DNA from: an uncultured Burkholderiales bacterium
GTDB taxonomy: Bacteria > Pseudomonadota > Gammaproteobacteria > Burkholderiales > Burkholderiaceae_C
Assembly: GCA_903952885.1 (NCBI GenBank)
Contig: CAJBHE010000189.1
Coordinates: 1-42,825, forward strand
Length of the DNA stretch: 42,825 bases
Reading direction: 5' to 3'
The notes under the pieces: generated by a model
Seen by the model: the letters and a program-made list of their open reading frames with translations, nothing else
Database searches by the model: none
What the model was told of the DNA's origin: nothing
Part shown: positions 14,748-23,971 of the stretch, piece after piece
Numbering within the stretch: the first letter of the stretch is position 1
How the letters are laid out: the number at the start of each line of letters is the position of its first letter
Position numbers and translations under genes: made by a program

Positions 14748-15777
14748 GCTCGGTCGACGTGGTCGTGTATTGCAGCAGGGTTTTTCGTGTGGGGTGCACG
14801 ATGGCGGCAGCGCCAAAAGCGGCGAGGGTGGCTTCGTGAAAGCCGCACAAGATGAGTTTTTTCTTGCCGGGGTAAGTGTTGATGTCGCCCACGGCAAAGA
14901 TGCCCGGCACATCTGTGGCAAAGCTTTCGGTGTTGACCACCAGCTGCTTGCGCTCTATCGCCAAGCCCCAGTGGGCGATGGGGCCGAGTTTGGGTGAGAG
15001 GCCTAAGAATGCCAACACTTGCTGGGCTGGACGCTCAATGGTTTGTCCATCGGGCGTGGCCACTTGTAAGGCGTGCAACTGATGTGCTGTGCTCAACAAG
15101 GCGGTGGGCTGGCCAATTTGCAGTTGCAGCTTGCCGCTGGCCACGCTATCGCGCATGGTTTGCAGCAGCAGCGGCTCTGCGTTGAACACATCGCGGCGGT
15201 GCATCAGCGTGACACTTTTTGGGGCTTGAACTTCGAGCGTCAGCGTCAACGCAGCAGCCACGGCGGATTCTTCGCCGCCCATCACCACCACGTCTTGGCC
15301 TGCAAAGCGGGATGCATCAGTCAAGCGGTAATGCACGTGTGTGCCTTCGAGTTCTGCTGCACCTTCTACGCTCAGCTTGCGCGCTTGGAAGGCGCCTACG
15401 CCTGCAGCGATGACCAATACCTTGCAGACAAAGTGCAGACCAGCAGATGTGCGAACGGAGATAAGGCCGTCGTCAAAGCGTTCTACCTCGGTCACTTCTT
15501 GGTTGAGGTGAAACGTCGGTGCAAAAGGTTTAATTTGGTTTTGCAGCTGCGCCACCAATTCACGGCCCGTGCACACTGGGATGCCGGGAATGTCGTAAAT
15601 GGGTTTGTCGGCGTAGAGCTCAACACACTGGCCGCCCACATGGGGCAGTGCGTCGATGATGTGGCTGCGGATGTCTTGCAGGCCAAGCTGGAAAGCCTGA
15701 AACAGGCCCACAGGGCCTGCGCCCACAATGACGGCGTCGGTGTGAATCGTGTTTGCCATCACCGGATGTGCCGTCAT
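14722..15777 (-). CDS. Ferredoxin--NADP reductase, thioredoxin-reductase-like
   Basis: Flavoenzyme of 351 residues shuttling electrons between NADPH and ferredoxin in the cytoplasm. It has a FAD-binding GAGPVG loop near the N-terminus, a second nucleotide-binding segment with GGEESAVAAA, and the C-terminal FAD block FAVGDINTYPGKKKL. It lacks the CxxC of thioredoxin reductases, as expected for the type 2 FNR family (YumC-like). ATG 15777 is chosen (MANTIH at 15759 is also possible), because an upstream in-frame extension would run across the ferredoxin gene. It starts 19 bases after fdxA, and the pair probably forms one electron-transfer module. Confidence 0.9.
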   Translation of the reverse strand: MTAHPVMANTIHTDAVIVGAGPVGLFQAFQLGLQDIRSHIIDALPHVGGQCVELYADKPIYDIPGIPVCTGRELVAQLQNQIKPFAPTFHLNQEVTEVERFDDGLISVRTSAGLHFVCKVLVIAAGVGAFQARKLSVEGAAELEGTHVHYRLTDASRFAGQDVVVMGGEESAVAAALTLTLEVQAPKSVTLMHRRDVFNAEPLLLQTMRDSVASGKLQLQIGQPTALLSTAHQLHALQVATPDGQTIERPAQQVLAFLGLSPKLGPIAHWGLAIERKQLVVNTESFATDVPGIFAVGDINTYPGKKKLILCGFHEATLAAFGAAAIVHPTRKTLLQYTTTSTELHRLLGLV

Positions 15778-15796
15778 GGGGCTGCGCGCGTTGTGC

Positions 15797-16123
15797 TTAG
15801 CGCTTGAGTTCGGCGAGTTTGCCGGTTTTGTCTTTCCATGCATCCGCATCCGCCATCGGCGTTTTGCGTTTGGTGATGCTGGGCCAGCCAATGAGTGACA
15901 GCTCAGCGTTGAGTTTGGTCATGTGCTCTTGGCCTTCTGGCACGTCTTCTTCGGCGTAGATGGCGTTCACAGGGCACTCGGGGATACACACCGCGCAGTC
16001 GATGCACTCGTCTGGATCGATGGTGAGGAAGTTGGGGCCTTCGCGGAAGCAGTCGACGGGACAAACGTCCACACAGTCGGTGTACTTACATTGGATACAG
16101 GCTTCGGTGACTACGTGGGTCAT
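15797..16123 (-). CDS. fdxA: 7Fe ferredoxin FdxA
   Basis: Small electron carrier of 108 residues with one [3Fe-4S] and one [4Fe-4S] cluster. The Cys pattern is that of FdxA: CIQCKYTDCVDVCPVDCF near residues 9-26, then CIDCAVCIPECPVNAI near 40-55. It is followed by the typical C-terminal extension. The gene lies between cysN (95-base gap 16124-16218) and the ferredoxin reductase gene. The gap shows only a weak hairpin and no convincing promoter, so it may belong to the cys transcription unit. Confidence 0.95.
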   Translation of the reverse strand: MTHVVTEACIQCKYTDCVDVCPVDCFREGPNFLTIDPDECIDCAVCIPECPVNAIYAEEDVPEGQEHMTKLNAELSLIGWPSITKRKTPMADADAWKDKTGKLAELKR

Positions 16124-16218
16124 GTCTATTCAATCAATGAGAAAAGGGAGCCCCAGCCGTTGGCGCTGGTTGCGAAGTGTTGATTTTAAACGGCTTGGCT
16201 TGTGGGCTGGGCGGTTGC

Positions 16219-17481
16219 TCAGTTCACCAACACGGCTCCCGAGGTTTTGTGGGTGGCGGTGTCCACCAACACCAGCGCGCCCAAGATGCGCGATTGCTTG
16301 AAGGGCAGTGTCACTAAAGGCTCTTGCAAGGCCAAAGTCACGTGGCCAATGGCGTTGGGGGCGAGCTCTGTGGCTTCTTCCTTGACCAATGTGTTGACGT
16401 TCAGGCGGTGCACCACGCGTTGCACTTTGGCTTTGACCCAGCGGTGGCCATGCAGAGCCCAGTAAACACGGCCGGCTAGCAAGGGCTCATCGTCCATCCA
16501 CGCAATGGTGGTGTTGAGTTGGCGTTGACTTTCAGGGCTTCCTTCAGCAGCCAGTAACCAGTCACCGCGCGACACGTCCACTTCACGGTCCAGCACGATG
16601 CCTGCGCTGTGGCCTGCTGCTTTGTTTTGTGGCTCGCGTGTGGCTGACAGCACTTGAGACACCACAGCGGTATGGCCGCTTGGGAAGACCTTGATGGTTT
16701 GGCCAGGCTCAATCGTGCCCGTGGCCACACGGCCCCAGAACACACGGCGGCCTTGGGTGGTGACGCCTGAATCGTGGAATTTTTCCACCCATTGGACGGG
16801 GAAGCTGAAGGTCACTTCAGTTTCGGCAGGCGTGTTGGGCAACTCTTCCAAGATGCTTAGCAGGCTAGGGCCTGTGTAGCCGCACCAAGCGGCTTGGTCG
16901 GCGTTGGTGGTATCCACCACGTTCCAGCCTTTGAGGGCGGACACGGGGACCATGGCGCTGATGGTGATGCCAGCTTCTTTGGCGAACTTGCGCAAAGCGG
17001 CTTCGATGTTTTTGTAGGCCAGTGCGGGGTCTTCCACAGCGTCGAGTTTGTTGATGGCAAACACGACTGTGGGCACTCGCAGCAGATTGACCAGCAAGGA
17101 GTGGCGGCGGGTTTGAGGCAGCAACTCAAGTGCTGGGTTTTTCCAGTCCAGCTTGATGGCATCCACCAACACCACGGCAGCGTCAGCGCTAGAAGCGGCG
17201 GTCACCATGTTGCGTGTGTATTGCTCGTGACCGGGCGCGTCACCAATGATGAATTTGCGTGCTTCGGTGTTGAAGTAGCGGTAAGCCACGTCAATCGTGA
17301 TGCCTTGCTCGCGTTCGGCAGACAGGCCATCGGTCAACAAAGCGAGGTCTGTTTCGCCCGAACGTTGCACGCCAGCCAAGTGGTCTTGCAACACGGCCTT
17401 GGTGTCGACCAACAAGCGACCGATCAAGGTGCTTTTGCCGTCGTCCACCGATCCGCAAGTGATGAATTTGAGTGCGTTCAT
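16219..17481 (-). CDS. cysN: Sulfate adenylyltransferase subunit 1 (GTPase)
   Basis: GTPase subunit of ATP sulfurylase, which couples GTP hydrolysis to synthesis of adenosine 5'-phosphosulfate from sulfate and ATP; 420 residues. EF-Tu-like G-motifs are clear: GSVDDGKS at 10-17, DAPGHEQYT at 81-89 and NKLD at 144-147, followed by beta-barrel domains. The APS kinase domain found fused as CysNC in some bacteria is absent, which fits the APS-type reductase in this operon. The stop of cysD and the start of cysN overlap (TAATG). Confidence 0.95.
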   Translation of the reverse strand: MNALKFITCGSVDDGKSTLIGRLLVDTKAVLQDHLAGVQRSGETDLALLTDGLSAEREQGITIDVAYRYFNTEARKFIIGDAPGHEQYTRNMVTAASSADAAVVLVDAIKLDWKNPALELLPQTRRHSLLVNLLRVPTVVFAINKLDAVEDPALAYKNIEAALRKFAKEAGITISAMVPVSALKGWNVVDTTNADQAAWCGYTGPSLLSILEELPNTPAETEVTFSFPVQWVEKFHDSGVTTQGRRVFWGRVATGTIEPGQTIKVFPSGHTAVVSQVLSATREPQNKAAGHSAGIVLDREVDVSRGDWLLAAEGSPESQRQLNTTIAWMDDEPLLAGRVYWALHGHRWVKAKVQRVVHRLNVNTLVKEEATELAPNAIGHVTLALQEPLVTLPFKQSRILGALVLVDTATHKTSGAVLVN

Positions 17482-18431
17482 TAGAAATACCCGTCTTTTT
17501 TTCGCTTCTCCATCGAAGCCTCAGATGTTTTGTCGTCCATGCGTGTGGCACCGCGCTCGCTCACGTCGGCAGCCAAGGTCTCGATAACGATTTGCTCGGG
17601 TGTGGCCGCGGTGCTCTCTACAGGACAGGTGCAGGTGATGTCGCCCACGGTGCGGAAACGGACGTCACGCACCACCACTTCTTCGCCGTCTTTGGGTAGG
17701 GTGAGTTCGGTCACAGGTACCAACAGGCCTCGGCGGTCCACCACCTCGCGCTTGTGCGTGTAGTAAATCGAAGGCAGCGCGATTTTTTCGCGAGCGATGT
17801 ATTGCCACACGTCGAGCTCCGTCCAGTTGGAGATAGGGAATACGCGGAAGTGCTCACCTGGCTGCAACTTGTGGTTGAAAAGGGTCCACAACTCGGGGCG
17901 TTGAGCCTTGGGTTGCCATTGGCCAAAGCTGTCGCGGTGGCTGAAGATGCGCTCTTTGGCGCGAGCTTTTTCTTCGTCACGGCGTGCGCCACCGATGAGG
18001 GCGTCAAAACGGAACTCTTCGATGGCTTCAAGCAAGGTCACTGATTGGTGCACGTTGCGGCTTTCACCAGGATGAGCCAAGCGCACCGTGCCTTTTTTCA
18101 TCGAGTCTTCCACGCTGCGCACGATCAACTCAGCACCCAGTTCCTTCGCGCGTGTGTCGCGGAAGTCCGTCACTTCTTTGAAATTGTGGCCCGTGTCGAT
18201 CATCAACAAGGGGTAGGGAATGCGGCCGCTACCTGAGGGGCTGGTTTTGCCACCAAAGGCTTTCTCAGCGCACTTGAGCATCACCAGCGAATCCTTGCCG
18301 CCCGAGAAAAGCAGGGTGGGGCGCTCAAAGGCAGCGGCAACTTCGCGCAAGATGAAGATGGTTTCTTCTTCCAGCGCATCGAGGTGGGTATTGCTTAAGC
18401 TGTGCAACTCGGTTTGTGCGGTGGCGTTCAT
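17481..18431 (-). CDS. cysD: Sulfate adenylyltransferase subunit 2
   Basis: Catalytic subunit of ATP sulfurylase in sulfate assimilation, 316 residues, cytoplasmic. The PP-loop motif SGGKDS is at residues 43-48 for ATP binding, and family blocks such as GGARRDEEKARAKER and SNWTELDVWQYIAREKI are present. The C-terminus RMDDKTSEASMEKRKKDGYF is the usual CysD end. It forms a heterodimer with CysN encoded immediately downstream, and it follows cysH by 21 bases. Confidence 0.95.
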   Translation of the reverse strand: MNATAQTELHSLSNTHLDALEEETIFILREVAAAFERPTLLFSGGKDSLVMLKCAEKAFGGKTSPSGSGRIPYPLLMIDTGHNFKEVTDFRDTRAKELGAELIVRSVEDSMKKGTVRLAHPGESRNVHQSVTLLEAIEEFRFDALIGGARRDEEKARAKERIFSHRDSFGQWQPKAQRPELWTLFNHKLQPGEHFRVFPISNWTELDVWQYIAREKIALPSIYYTHKREVVDRRGLLVPVTELTLPKDGEEVVVRDVRFRTVGDITCTCPVESTAATPEQIVIETLAADVSERGATRMDDKTSEASMEKRKKDGYF

Positions 18432-18452
18432 AGGGTTCTCGGTTTCTATTTT

Positions 18453-19208
18453 TTATTTCTTCACGTGCAAGCCGCACTCTTTGGCGGCTTCGTCCTCCCA
18501 CCACCAGCGACCCGCGCGAAACTCCTCGCCCATGGCGATGGCGCGTGTGCAAGGCGCGCAGCCTACGCTGGGAAAGAACTGGTCGTGCAACGGGTTGTAG
18601 TCCACGTGGTTCGTAGCGATGTAGTGCCACACATCTCCCCAAGTCCACTTGGCCAAGGGGTTGAATTTGCTCAAATTCTTGGTGGCTACTTCGCTGTCAT
18701 CTTGCAAAGGCACATGTGCACGAGCGGTGGATTGTTCTTGGCGTAAGCCGGTGATCCAAGCGCGTTGACCCTGAAGGGCTCGGGCGAGGGGTTCCATCTT
18801 GCGAATGCCGCAACATGCTTTGCGCAACTCAAGGCTTTTGTACATCGCGTCTTGGCCTTCAGTGCGTACAAACTGGATGACCGCTTCATGCACAGGGCGA
18901 TAGACGTGGATGGGCGCGCGTGAGGTGGCCTCGGTGCGTTCTAGCAAAGCTAAAGTTTCGGTGTGCAGAGCGCCAGTTTCTAGCACGAACACAGGGATGT
19001 CGAGCTTCAAGCTGTTGATGAGGTGGGTGATCACCACGTCTTCCGCGCCGAGGCTGGAGGCTTGTGTGACGGGCAACAACTCAGCCGCTGCGCGTTGCAG
19101 CAAATCTTGGGTTTCAGCCAATTTGGCGGCGAAGTCGTCGCTGGCGCGTGCATTCAGCGTGTTAGCTTTGGACGCTTTGCCGGCTGAGAGAAAAGAGGAG
19201 GTGCTCAT
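18453..19208 (-). CDS. cysH: Assimilatory adenylyl-sulfate (APS) reductase
   Basis: Reduces adenosine 5'-phosphosulfate to sulfite using thioredoxin, 251 residues. Cysteines at 132-133 (CCGIRK), 217 and 220 (GCAPC) form the CC...CxxC set that binds the [4Fe-4S] cluster of APS-specific enzymes. The catalytic Cys is in the C-terminal ECGLH at 245. This separates it from PAPS reductases, which lack the cluster cysteines, and explains why no cysC kinase is present. ATG 19208 is chosen because an upstream in-frame extension would overlap the DUF934 gene almost entirely. Confidence 0.92.
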   Translation of the reverse strand: MSTSSFLSAGKASKANTLNARASDDFAAKLAETQDLLQRAAAELLPVTQASSLGAEDVVITHLINSLKLDIPVFVLETGALHTETLALLERTEATSRAPIHVYRPVHEAVIQFVRTEGQDAMYKSLELRKACCGIRKMEPLARALQGQRAWITGLRQEQSTARAHVPLQDDSEVATKNLSKFNPLAKWTWGDVWHYIATNHVDYNPLHDQFFPSVGCAPCTRAIAMGEEFRAGRWWWEDEAAKECGLHVKK

Positions 19209-19215
19209 TAGAGTT

Positions 19216-19587
19216 TCACAATGCATCCGCAAAAAGTGGGGTGACGTGTACCGCATCGCCTTGGTAGAAGCGCGAGTACAAACCCAACAGCTTTTCGCCA
19301 TGTGCCGCATCTTGGTCCTCGCGCAACACCGCGCTAGAGAAACCACTGCGTTGCATTTGCAAAAGCTGGTCAATCAGCACATCGCCATGAGCGCGGATGT
19401 CACCGCTAAAGCCGCGACGGCGCAGCACAAAAGCTTGGCTGAATGCGCGACCATCCGTGAACTTTGGGAAGTTCAAGTCGATGCGTTCCAAGCCTTCTAG
19501 GTCAAGGGTTTGCACGTCCACATCGTTGGCCAAAGCGCGAGCGTTGGCGCCTTCGGAGGTGTGTTTGGTGATGATTTGCAGGCTCAT
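19216..19587 (-). CDS. DUF934 domain-containing protein of the cys operon
   Basis: Small protein of 123 residues found mainly next to cysI in proteobacteria; its biochemical role is not established. The family signature is visible as FPKFTDGRAFSQAFVLRRR, followed by GDIRAHGDVLIDQL. The start at ATG 19587 lies 25 bases after the cysI stop and has the usual MSLQII beginning. Because it travels with ferredoxin- or NADPH-linked CysI without CysJ, a role in electron delivery to sulfite reductase is often suspected, but nothing in the sequence (no Cys) shows this. Confidence 0.88.
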   Translation of the reverse strand: MSLQIITKHTSEGANARALANDVDVQTLDLEGLERIDLNFPKFTDGRAFSQAFVLRRRGFSGDIRAHGDVLIDQLLQMQRSGFSSAVLREDQDAAHGEKLLGLYSRFYQGDAVHVTPLFADAL

Positions 19588-19612
19588 AGTTCTTCTCTTA
19601 TCTGGTTCGGGC

Positions 19613-21397
19613 TCAAGCAGCACGTGCCGTGGTGTTGCGTGCCGAATTGGCTGCCGCTTTGAACACATCAAAGCCCACACGGTTCAAGGTGCGTGCAAAC
19701 GTCTCATGGCCTTCGCGCTTGTCGCGGTAGGTGTCCAACACGGCTTCCACCACGTCTACCACTTCGGCAGCGGCAAATGAGGGGCCGACCACTTTGCCGG
19801 CTTTGGAAGGGCCGCTCAAGAACGAGCCATCCGAGCCGCCAAGCGTCACTTGGTACCACTCTTGACCGTCCTTATCCACGCCTAAGATGCCAATGTGGCC
19901 GCTGTGGTGGTGGCCGCACGAGTTGATGCAGCCGCTGATGTGCAGGTCGATCTCGCCCAAGTCAAACAACTCGTCGAGGTCTTGGTAACGCTCGGTGATG
20001 GCAGCCGCGATCGGCAACGAACGGGCGTTGGCCAACGCGCAGTAGTCGCCGCCGGGGCAGGCAATCATGTCGGTCAACAGGTGCACGTTGGCGCGGGCAA
20101 AGCCTGCGGCTTTGGCATCTTGGTACAACTCGGCCAGTTGGTCGATGCGCACCCAAGGCAGCACCAAGTTTTGGTCGTGGTTCACACGCACTTCGCTGGA
20201 GCTGTATTTTTCGGCCAAGTCTGCGGCTATCGCCAGTTGGTCGGCTGTGGCGTCGCCTGGGGCTTGACCCAAACGTTTGAACGACAGGGTGACCACGCGC
20301 AGGCCGGGGTTTTGGTGACTGGTCACGTTTTGTTGCAACCAACGGGTGAATTCTTTGTCTGCTTTGGCTTGGGCCAACAAAGCTTGTTCGGCTTTTTCTT
20401 GGGCTTCGTCTGACACCACATCCACGGGCGGCAGCACAAAGCAGGCGCTCACGCGGTCCAGTTCGACTTGCGGGATGGTGTGGTGTGCGCCGCTTTCTAA
20501 GATGCGGTCAAACTCTTCGTTGACTTCGTCAAAGTAGCGTTGGCCTTCGGCCTTCACCAAAATCTTGATGCGCGCTTTGTAGATGTTGTCGCGACGGCCC
20601 CAGCTGTTGTACACGCGCACCACGGCTTCGAGGTAATTGATGATTTGGTTCCAAGGCAAGAACTCACGAATGACCGTGCCGATGATGGGCGTGCGACCCA
20701 TGCCGCCACCTACGTAAATTTTGAAGCCCACATTGCCTTCGTCATCACGCAACAAGCGCAGACCAATGTCGTGCCACTCAATCGCAGCGCGGTCTTCGGT
20801 CGCACCTGTGATGGCGATTTTGAATTTGCGGGGCAGGTAGGCGAACTCGGGGTGCAAGGTGCTCCACTGGCGCAGCACTTCGGCATAGGGGCGTGGATCG
20901 ACATCTTCGTCCACCGCAATGCCGGCGCGCTCGTCGCTGGTGATGTTGCGAATGCAGTTGCCGCTGGTTTGAATGCCGTGCAAGTTGACGCTTGCCAAGA
21001 GCTCCATCACGTCCGCGCTTTTGTCCAAAGGAATCCAGTTGAACTGCACGTTTTGGCGCGTGGTGAAGTGGCCATAGTTGGTGGTGAGCTTGGGCGCGTC
21101 AATGCCACCAATCTTGTCTTGTGTGCTTTGGGCGCGCTCAATCAATTCAGCTGAAGGCGTGTCGTAGTCGCGGGCGATTTGGGCCAACACGCGCAATTGG
21201 GCGCTGTTGAGTTCGCCGTAAGGCACGGCCACGCGCAGCATGGGGGCGTAGCGCTGAACATACCAGCCGTTTTGTAAACGCAATGGACGAAAGTCGTTGT
21301 CGACCAATTGGCCAGCGAGGTGACGGCTCAGTTGGTCGCGGTACTGGGCAGCGCGGCTTTTGACAAACTCTGAATCGAAGGGGGTGTATTGATACAT
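19613..21397 (-). CDS. cysI: Sulfite (nitrite/sulfite) reductase hemoprotein
   Basis: Siroheme and [4Fe-4S] enzyme reducing sulfite to sulfide in the cytoplasm, 594 residues. It shows two ferredoxin-like half-domains and the cluster/siroheme-binding cysteines in ACPGGDYC (about residues 446-453) and SGCINSCGHHH (about 489-498). The TSGNCIRNI segment is typical of the family. It is the first gene of the operon cysI-DUF934-cysH-cysD-cysN. No cysJ flavoprotein is nearby, so electrons may come from ferredoxin. The 270-base spacer to the divergent gene at 21668 should carry the promoter, but no clear CysB site could be assigned. Confidence 0.93.
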   Translation of the reverse strand: MYQYTPFDSEFVKSRAAQYRDQLSRHLAGQLVDNDFRPLRLQNGWYVQRYAPMLRVAVPYGELNSAQLRVLAQIARDYDTPSAELIERAQSTQDKIGGIDAPKLTTNYGHFTTRQNVQFNWIPLDKSADVMELLASVNLHGIQTSGNCIRNITSDERAGIAVDEDVDPRPYAEVLRQWSTLHPEFAYLPRKFKIAITGATEDRAAIEWHDIGLRLLRDDEGNVGFKIYVGGGMGRTPIIGTVIREFLPWNQIINYLEAVVRVYNSWGRRDNIYKARIKILVKAEGQRYFDEVNEEFDRILESGAHHTIPQVELDRVSACFVLPPVDVVSDEAQEKAEQALLAQAKADKEFTRWLQQNVTSHQNPGLRVVTLSFKRLGQAPGDATADQLAIAADLAEKYSSSEVRVNHDQNLVLPWVRIDQLAELYQDAKAAGFARANVHLLTDMIACPGGDYCALANARSLPIAAAITERYQDLDELFDLGEIDLHISGCINSCGHHHSGHIGILGVDKDGQEWYQVTLGGSDGSFLSGPSKAGKVVGPSFAAAEVVDVVEAVLDTYRDKREGHETFARTLNRVGFDVFKAAANSARNTTARAA

Positions 21398-21667
21398 CTA
21401 AGAACTCAAATTTAAAATGAAGCGAACCCCATGGCGTGCGTTGATAGGCAAACGGGTTGAACCTACAGATGGTACGAACTTTAGTCAGTCTTTATGCCAA
21501 AACCAACGATTTCTTAGTTCTACATATATGCGGATAAAGAATAAGAAGATGTCATAGGTGACAAGGCGTCAGCAAACCGCAGGTCGAGGTGGGCTAAAGT
21601 GACGTAGATAATATTGGCGAGACCCGTATTTTTTTTACCTTATCCAAACAAAGACTGAGACCGAGCA
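21398..21667. other. Divergent intergenic region, cysI and isocitrate dehydrogenase
   Basis: This 270-base AT-richer spacer separates divergent genes. Only weak promoter matches are seen: on the minus strand TTGGTT with TAAAGT 17 bases downstream (around 21475-21510) could serve cysI. GATAAT near 21606 on the plus strand could serve the dehydrogenase. No riboswitch, repeat or small gene is recognised. Confidence 0.35.
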
Positions 21668-23899
21668 ATGGCTGCTGAAAATTCCAAAATTGTTTACACC
21701 CTGACTGACGAAGCGCCCTTTTTGGCGACTGCCTCGTTTTTGCCCATCATCCGTACGTTTGCCGCACCTGCTGGCATTGACGTGGTGTCCAGTGACATCT
21801 CGGTGGCGGCCCGTATCTTGGGCGAATTTTCGGATCTGTTGCCCCCTGAGCAGCGCACGACCAACAATTTGGCCGAGCTGGGCAAGCTCACTCTCAAGGC
21901 CGAGGCCAATATCATCAAGCTCCCCAACATCAGCGCGTCGGTGGGTCAACTGGTGCTGGCGATCAAGGAACTGCAGTCCAAAGGCTATGCGCTGCCTGAC
22001 TACCCAGAAAACGCCAAGACCGACGAGGAAAAGGCCTTGAAGGCCCGCTACAACAAGTGCACTGGCTCAGCCGTGAATCCCGTGCTGCGCGAAGGCAACT
22101 CGGACCGCCGCGCACCACGCGCTGTGAAAGAGTTCGCGCGCAAGAATCCACACAGCATGGCTGAATGGAGCCAGGCCTCGCGTTCACACGTCTCGCACAT
22201 GCATGCGGGCGATTTCTACCACGGTGAAAAGTCCATGACCATGGACCGCCCTCGCGAAGTGAAGATGGAGCTCATCACCAAGAGCGGCAAAACGATCGTC
22301 CTGAAACCCAAAGTCGCCTTGCTCGATCGTGAAGTGGTGGACAGCATGTTCATGAGCAAGAAAGCCTTGCTCGAGTTCTACGAAAAAGAAATTGAGGACG
22401 CGTATCAAACCGGTGTGATGTTCTCGCTGCACGTCAAAGCCACCATGATGAAGGTGTCCCACCCCATCGTGTTCGGCCACTGCGTCAAGATTTTTTACAA
22501 AGACGCGTTTGCCAAGCACGCCAAGTTGTTTGACGAATTGGGTGTGAACGTGAACAACGGCATGGCCGATCTGTACAACAAGATCGCTGCTCTGCCACAG
22601 TCCAAGCAAGACGAAATCAACCGTGACCTGCACGCTTGCCACGAAGGCCGCCCAGAGCTGGCGATGGTCGACTCGGCCAAAGGCATCACCAATTTTCACT
22701 CACCCAACGACGTGATCGTGGACGCGTCCATGCCCGCCATGATCCGTAACGGCGGCAAGATGTGGGGTGCCGATGGCCGCTTGAAAGATGTCAAGGCCGT
22801 GATGCCCGAGTCCACCTTTGCTCGCATTTACCAAGAGATCATCAACTTTTGTAAGTGGCATGGTGCGTTCGATCCCAAGACCATGGGCACGGTGCCCAAC
22901 GTCGGTCTGATGGCCCAGCAAGCTGAAGAATACGGCTCGCACGACAAGACCTTCGAGATCTCCGAAGACGGCGTGGCCAACATCACCGATATCAACACCG
23001 GCGAAGTGTTGATGAGCGAAAACGTGGAAGCCGGTGACATCTGGCGCATGTGCCAGTGCAAGGACGCTGCGATCCGCGATTGGGTCAAGCTGGCCGTCAC
23101 GCGTGCCCGCAACTCCGGCATGCCTGTGGTGTTCTGGCTTGACCAGTACCGTCCGCATGAAGCCCAGCTAATCACCAAAGTGAAGATGTACCTGCACGAG
23201 CACAACACGGCGGGTCTGGAAATTCAGATCATGAGCCAAGTGCGTGCCATGCGCTATACCCTGGAGCGCGTCGTGCGCGGCCTGGACACCATCAGCGCCA
23301 CCGGCAACATCTTGCGCGACTACCTGACTGACTTGTTCCCCATCATGGAGCTGGGGACCTCGGCCAAGATGCTGTCCATCGTGCCTTTGATGGCGGGCGG
23401 TGGCATGTACGAAACTGGTGCAGGCGGCTCCGCGCCCAAGCATGTTCAGCAGTTGGTGGAAGAAAACCACCTGCGTTGGGATTCGCTGGGCGAGTTTTTG
23501 GCACTGGCCGTGTCTTTTGAAGACTTGGGTCTGAAGACGGGTAATACCAAGGCCACCGTGTTGTCCAAAACCTTGGATGCCGCAACCGGTAAATTGTTGG
23601 ACACCAACAAAAATCCATCGCCCAAAACAGGTCAACTCGACAACCGTGGTAGCCAGTTCTACTTGGCCATGTATTGGGCCCAAGAGTTGGCCGCGCAAAC
23701 GGACGACAAAGACTTGGCCGCCAAGTTCGCGCCTTTGGCAAAGAACCTGACCGACAACGAGAAGAAAATCGTCGCCGAGCTCAATGCGGTGCAAGGCAAG
23801 CCTGTTGACATTGGTGGTTACTACATGCCCGATTTGAAGAAGCTTGAAGCCGTGATGCGTCCTAGCGCCACCTTCAACGCTGCTTTGGCTAGCGTTTAA
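21668..23899 (+). CDS. icd: Monomeric NADP-dependent isocitrate dehydrogenase
   Basis: TCA-cycle enzyme converting isocitrate to 2-oxoglutarate with NADP+, 743 residues, the large monomeric class (IDH-II type) rather than the 45-kDa dimeric class. It matches the family from its first block KIVYTLTDEAPFLAT through the conserved NGMADLYNK, MWGADGRLKD and LDNRGSQFYLAMYWA segments to the C-terminal DIGGYYMPD. It is transcribed alone, ending in a strong terminator. It provides NADPH and 2-oxoglutarate, the carbon acceptor for the ammonium made by nitrite reductase, but there is no direct operon link. Confidence 0.96.
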   Translation: MAAENSKIVYTLTDEAPFLATASFLPIIRTFAAPAGIDVVSSDISVAARILGEFSDLLPPEQRTTNNLAELGKLTLKAEANIIKLPNISASVGQLVLAIKELQSKGYALPDYPENAKTDEEKALKARYNKCTGSAVNPVLREGNSDRRAPRAVKEFARKNPHSMAEWSQASRSHVSHMHAGDFYHGEKSMTMDRPREVKMELITKSGKTIVLKPKVALLDREVVDSMFMSKKALLEFYEKEIEDAYQTGVMFSLHVKATMMKVSHPIVFGHCVKIFYKDAFAKHAKLFDELGVNVNNGMADLYNKIAALPQSKQDEINRDLHACHEGRPELAMVDSAKGITNFHSPNDVIVDASMPAMIRNGGKMWGADGRLKDVKAVMPESTFARIYQEIINFCKWHGAFDPKTMGTVPNVGLMAQQAEEYGSHDKTFEISEDGVANITDINTGEVLMSENVEAGDIWRMCQCKDAAIRDWVKLAVTRARNSGMPVVFWLDQYRPHEAQLITKVKMYLHEHNTAGLEIQIMSQVRAMRYTLERVVRGLDTISATGNILRDYLTDLFPIMELGTSAKMLSIVPLMAGGGMYETGAGGSAPKHVQQLVEENHLRWDSLGEFLALAVSFEDLGLKTGNTKATVLSKTLDAATGKLLDTNKNPSPKTGQLDNRGSQFYLAMYWAQELAAQTDDKDLAAKFAPLAKNLTDNEKKIVAELNAVQGKPVDIGGYYMPDLKKLEAVMRPSATFNAALASV

Positions 23900-23923
23900 G
23901 TTTTCTAGTCGCTTTGCGACTTC

Positions 23924-23957
23924 AAGCCCTCCAAGCCGTCAAGCTTGGGGGGCTTTT
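23924..23957 (+). terminator. Intrinsic terminator of isocitrate dehydrogenase gene
   Basis: AAGCCCTCCAAGC pairs with GCTTGGGGGGCTT over 13 bp (one G-U) around a six-base loop and is followed by TTTTT. A small dyad AGTCGC-TTT-GCGACT lies just before it (23907-23921). The next gene on the minus strand ends at 23972. Confidence 0.85.
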
Positions 23958-23971
23958 TGCTAAGCGAAAAG

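Noticed and set aside
15073..15807. Plus-strand 244-residue reading frame opposite the ferredoxin reductase
   Set aside because: Antisense shadow; composition is unusual and the opposite strand encodes a clear FAD enzyme.
14722..15891. Longer N-terminus for the ferredoxin reductase
   Set aside because: The extra residues re-read the ferredoxin gene; the FAD-binding fold starts right after MTAHPVMANT at 15777.
19209..19373. Longer N-terminus for CysH, and similarly for DUF934 (19588-19680)
   Set aside because: Both extensions lie over neighbouring genes in another frame and lack family similarity; internal ATGs fit known family starts.
22184..23794. Several long minus-strand reading frames opposite isocitrate dehydrogenase
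   Set aside because: They are antisense shadows of a GC-rich gene, with His/Val-rich unnatural composition and no recognisable domains.
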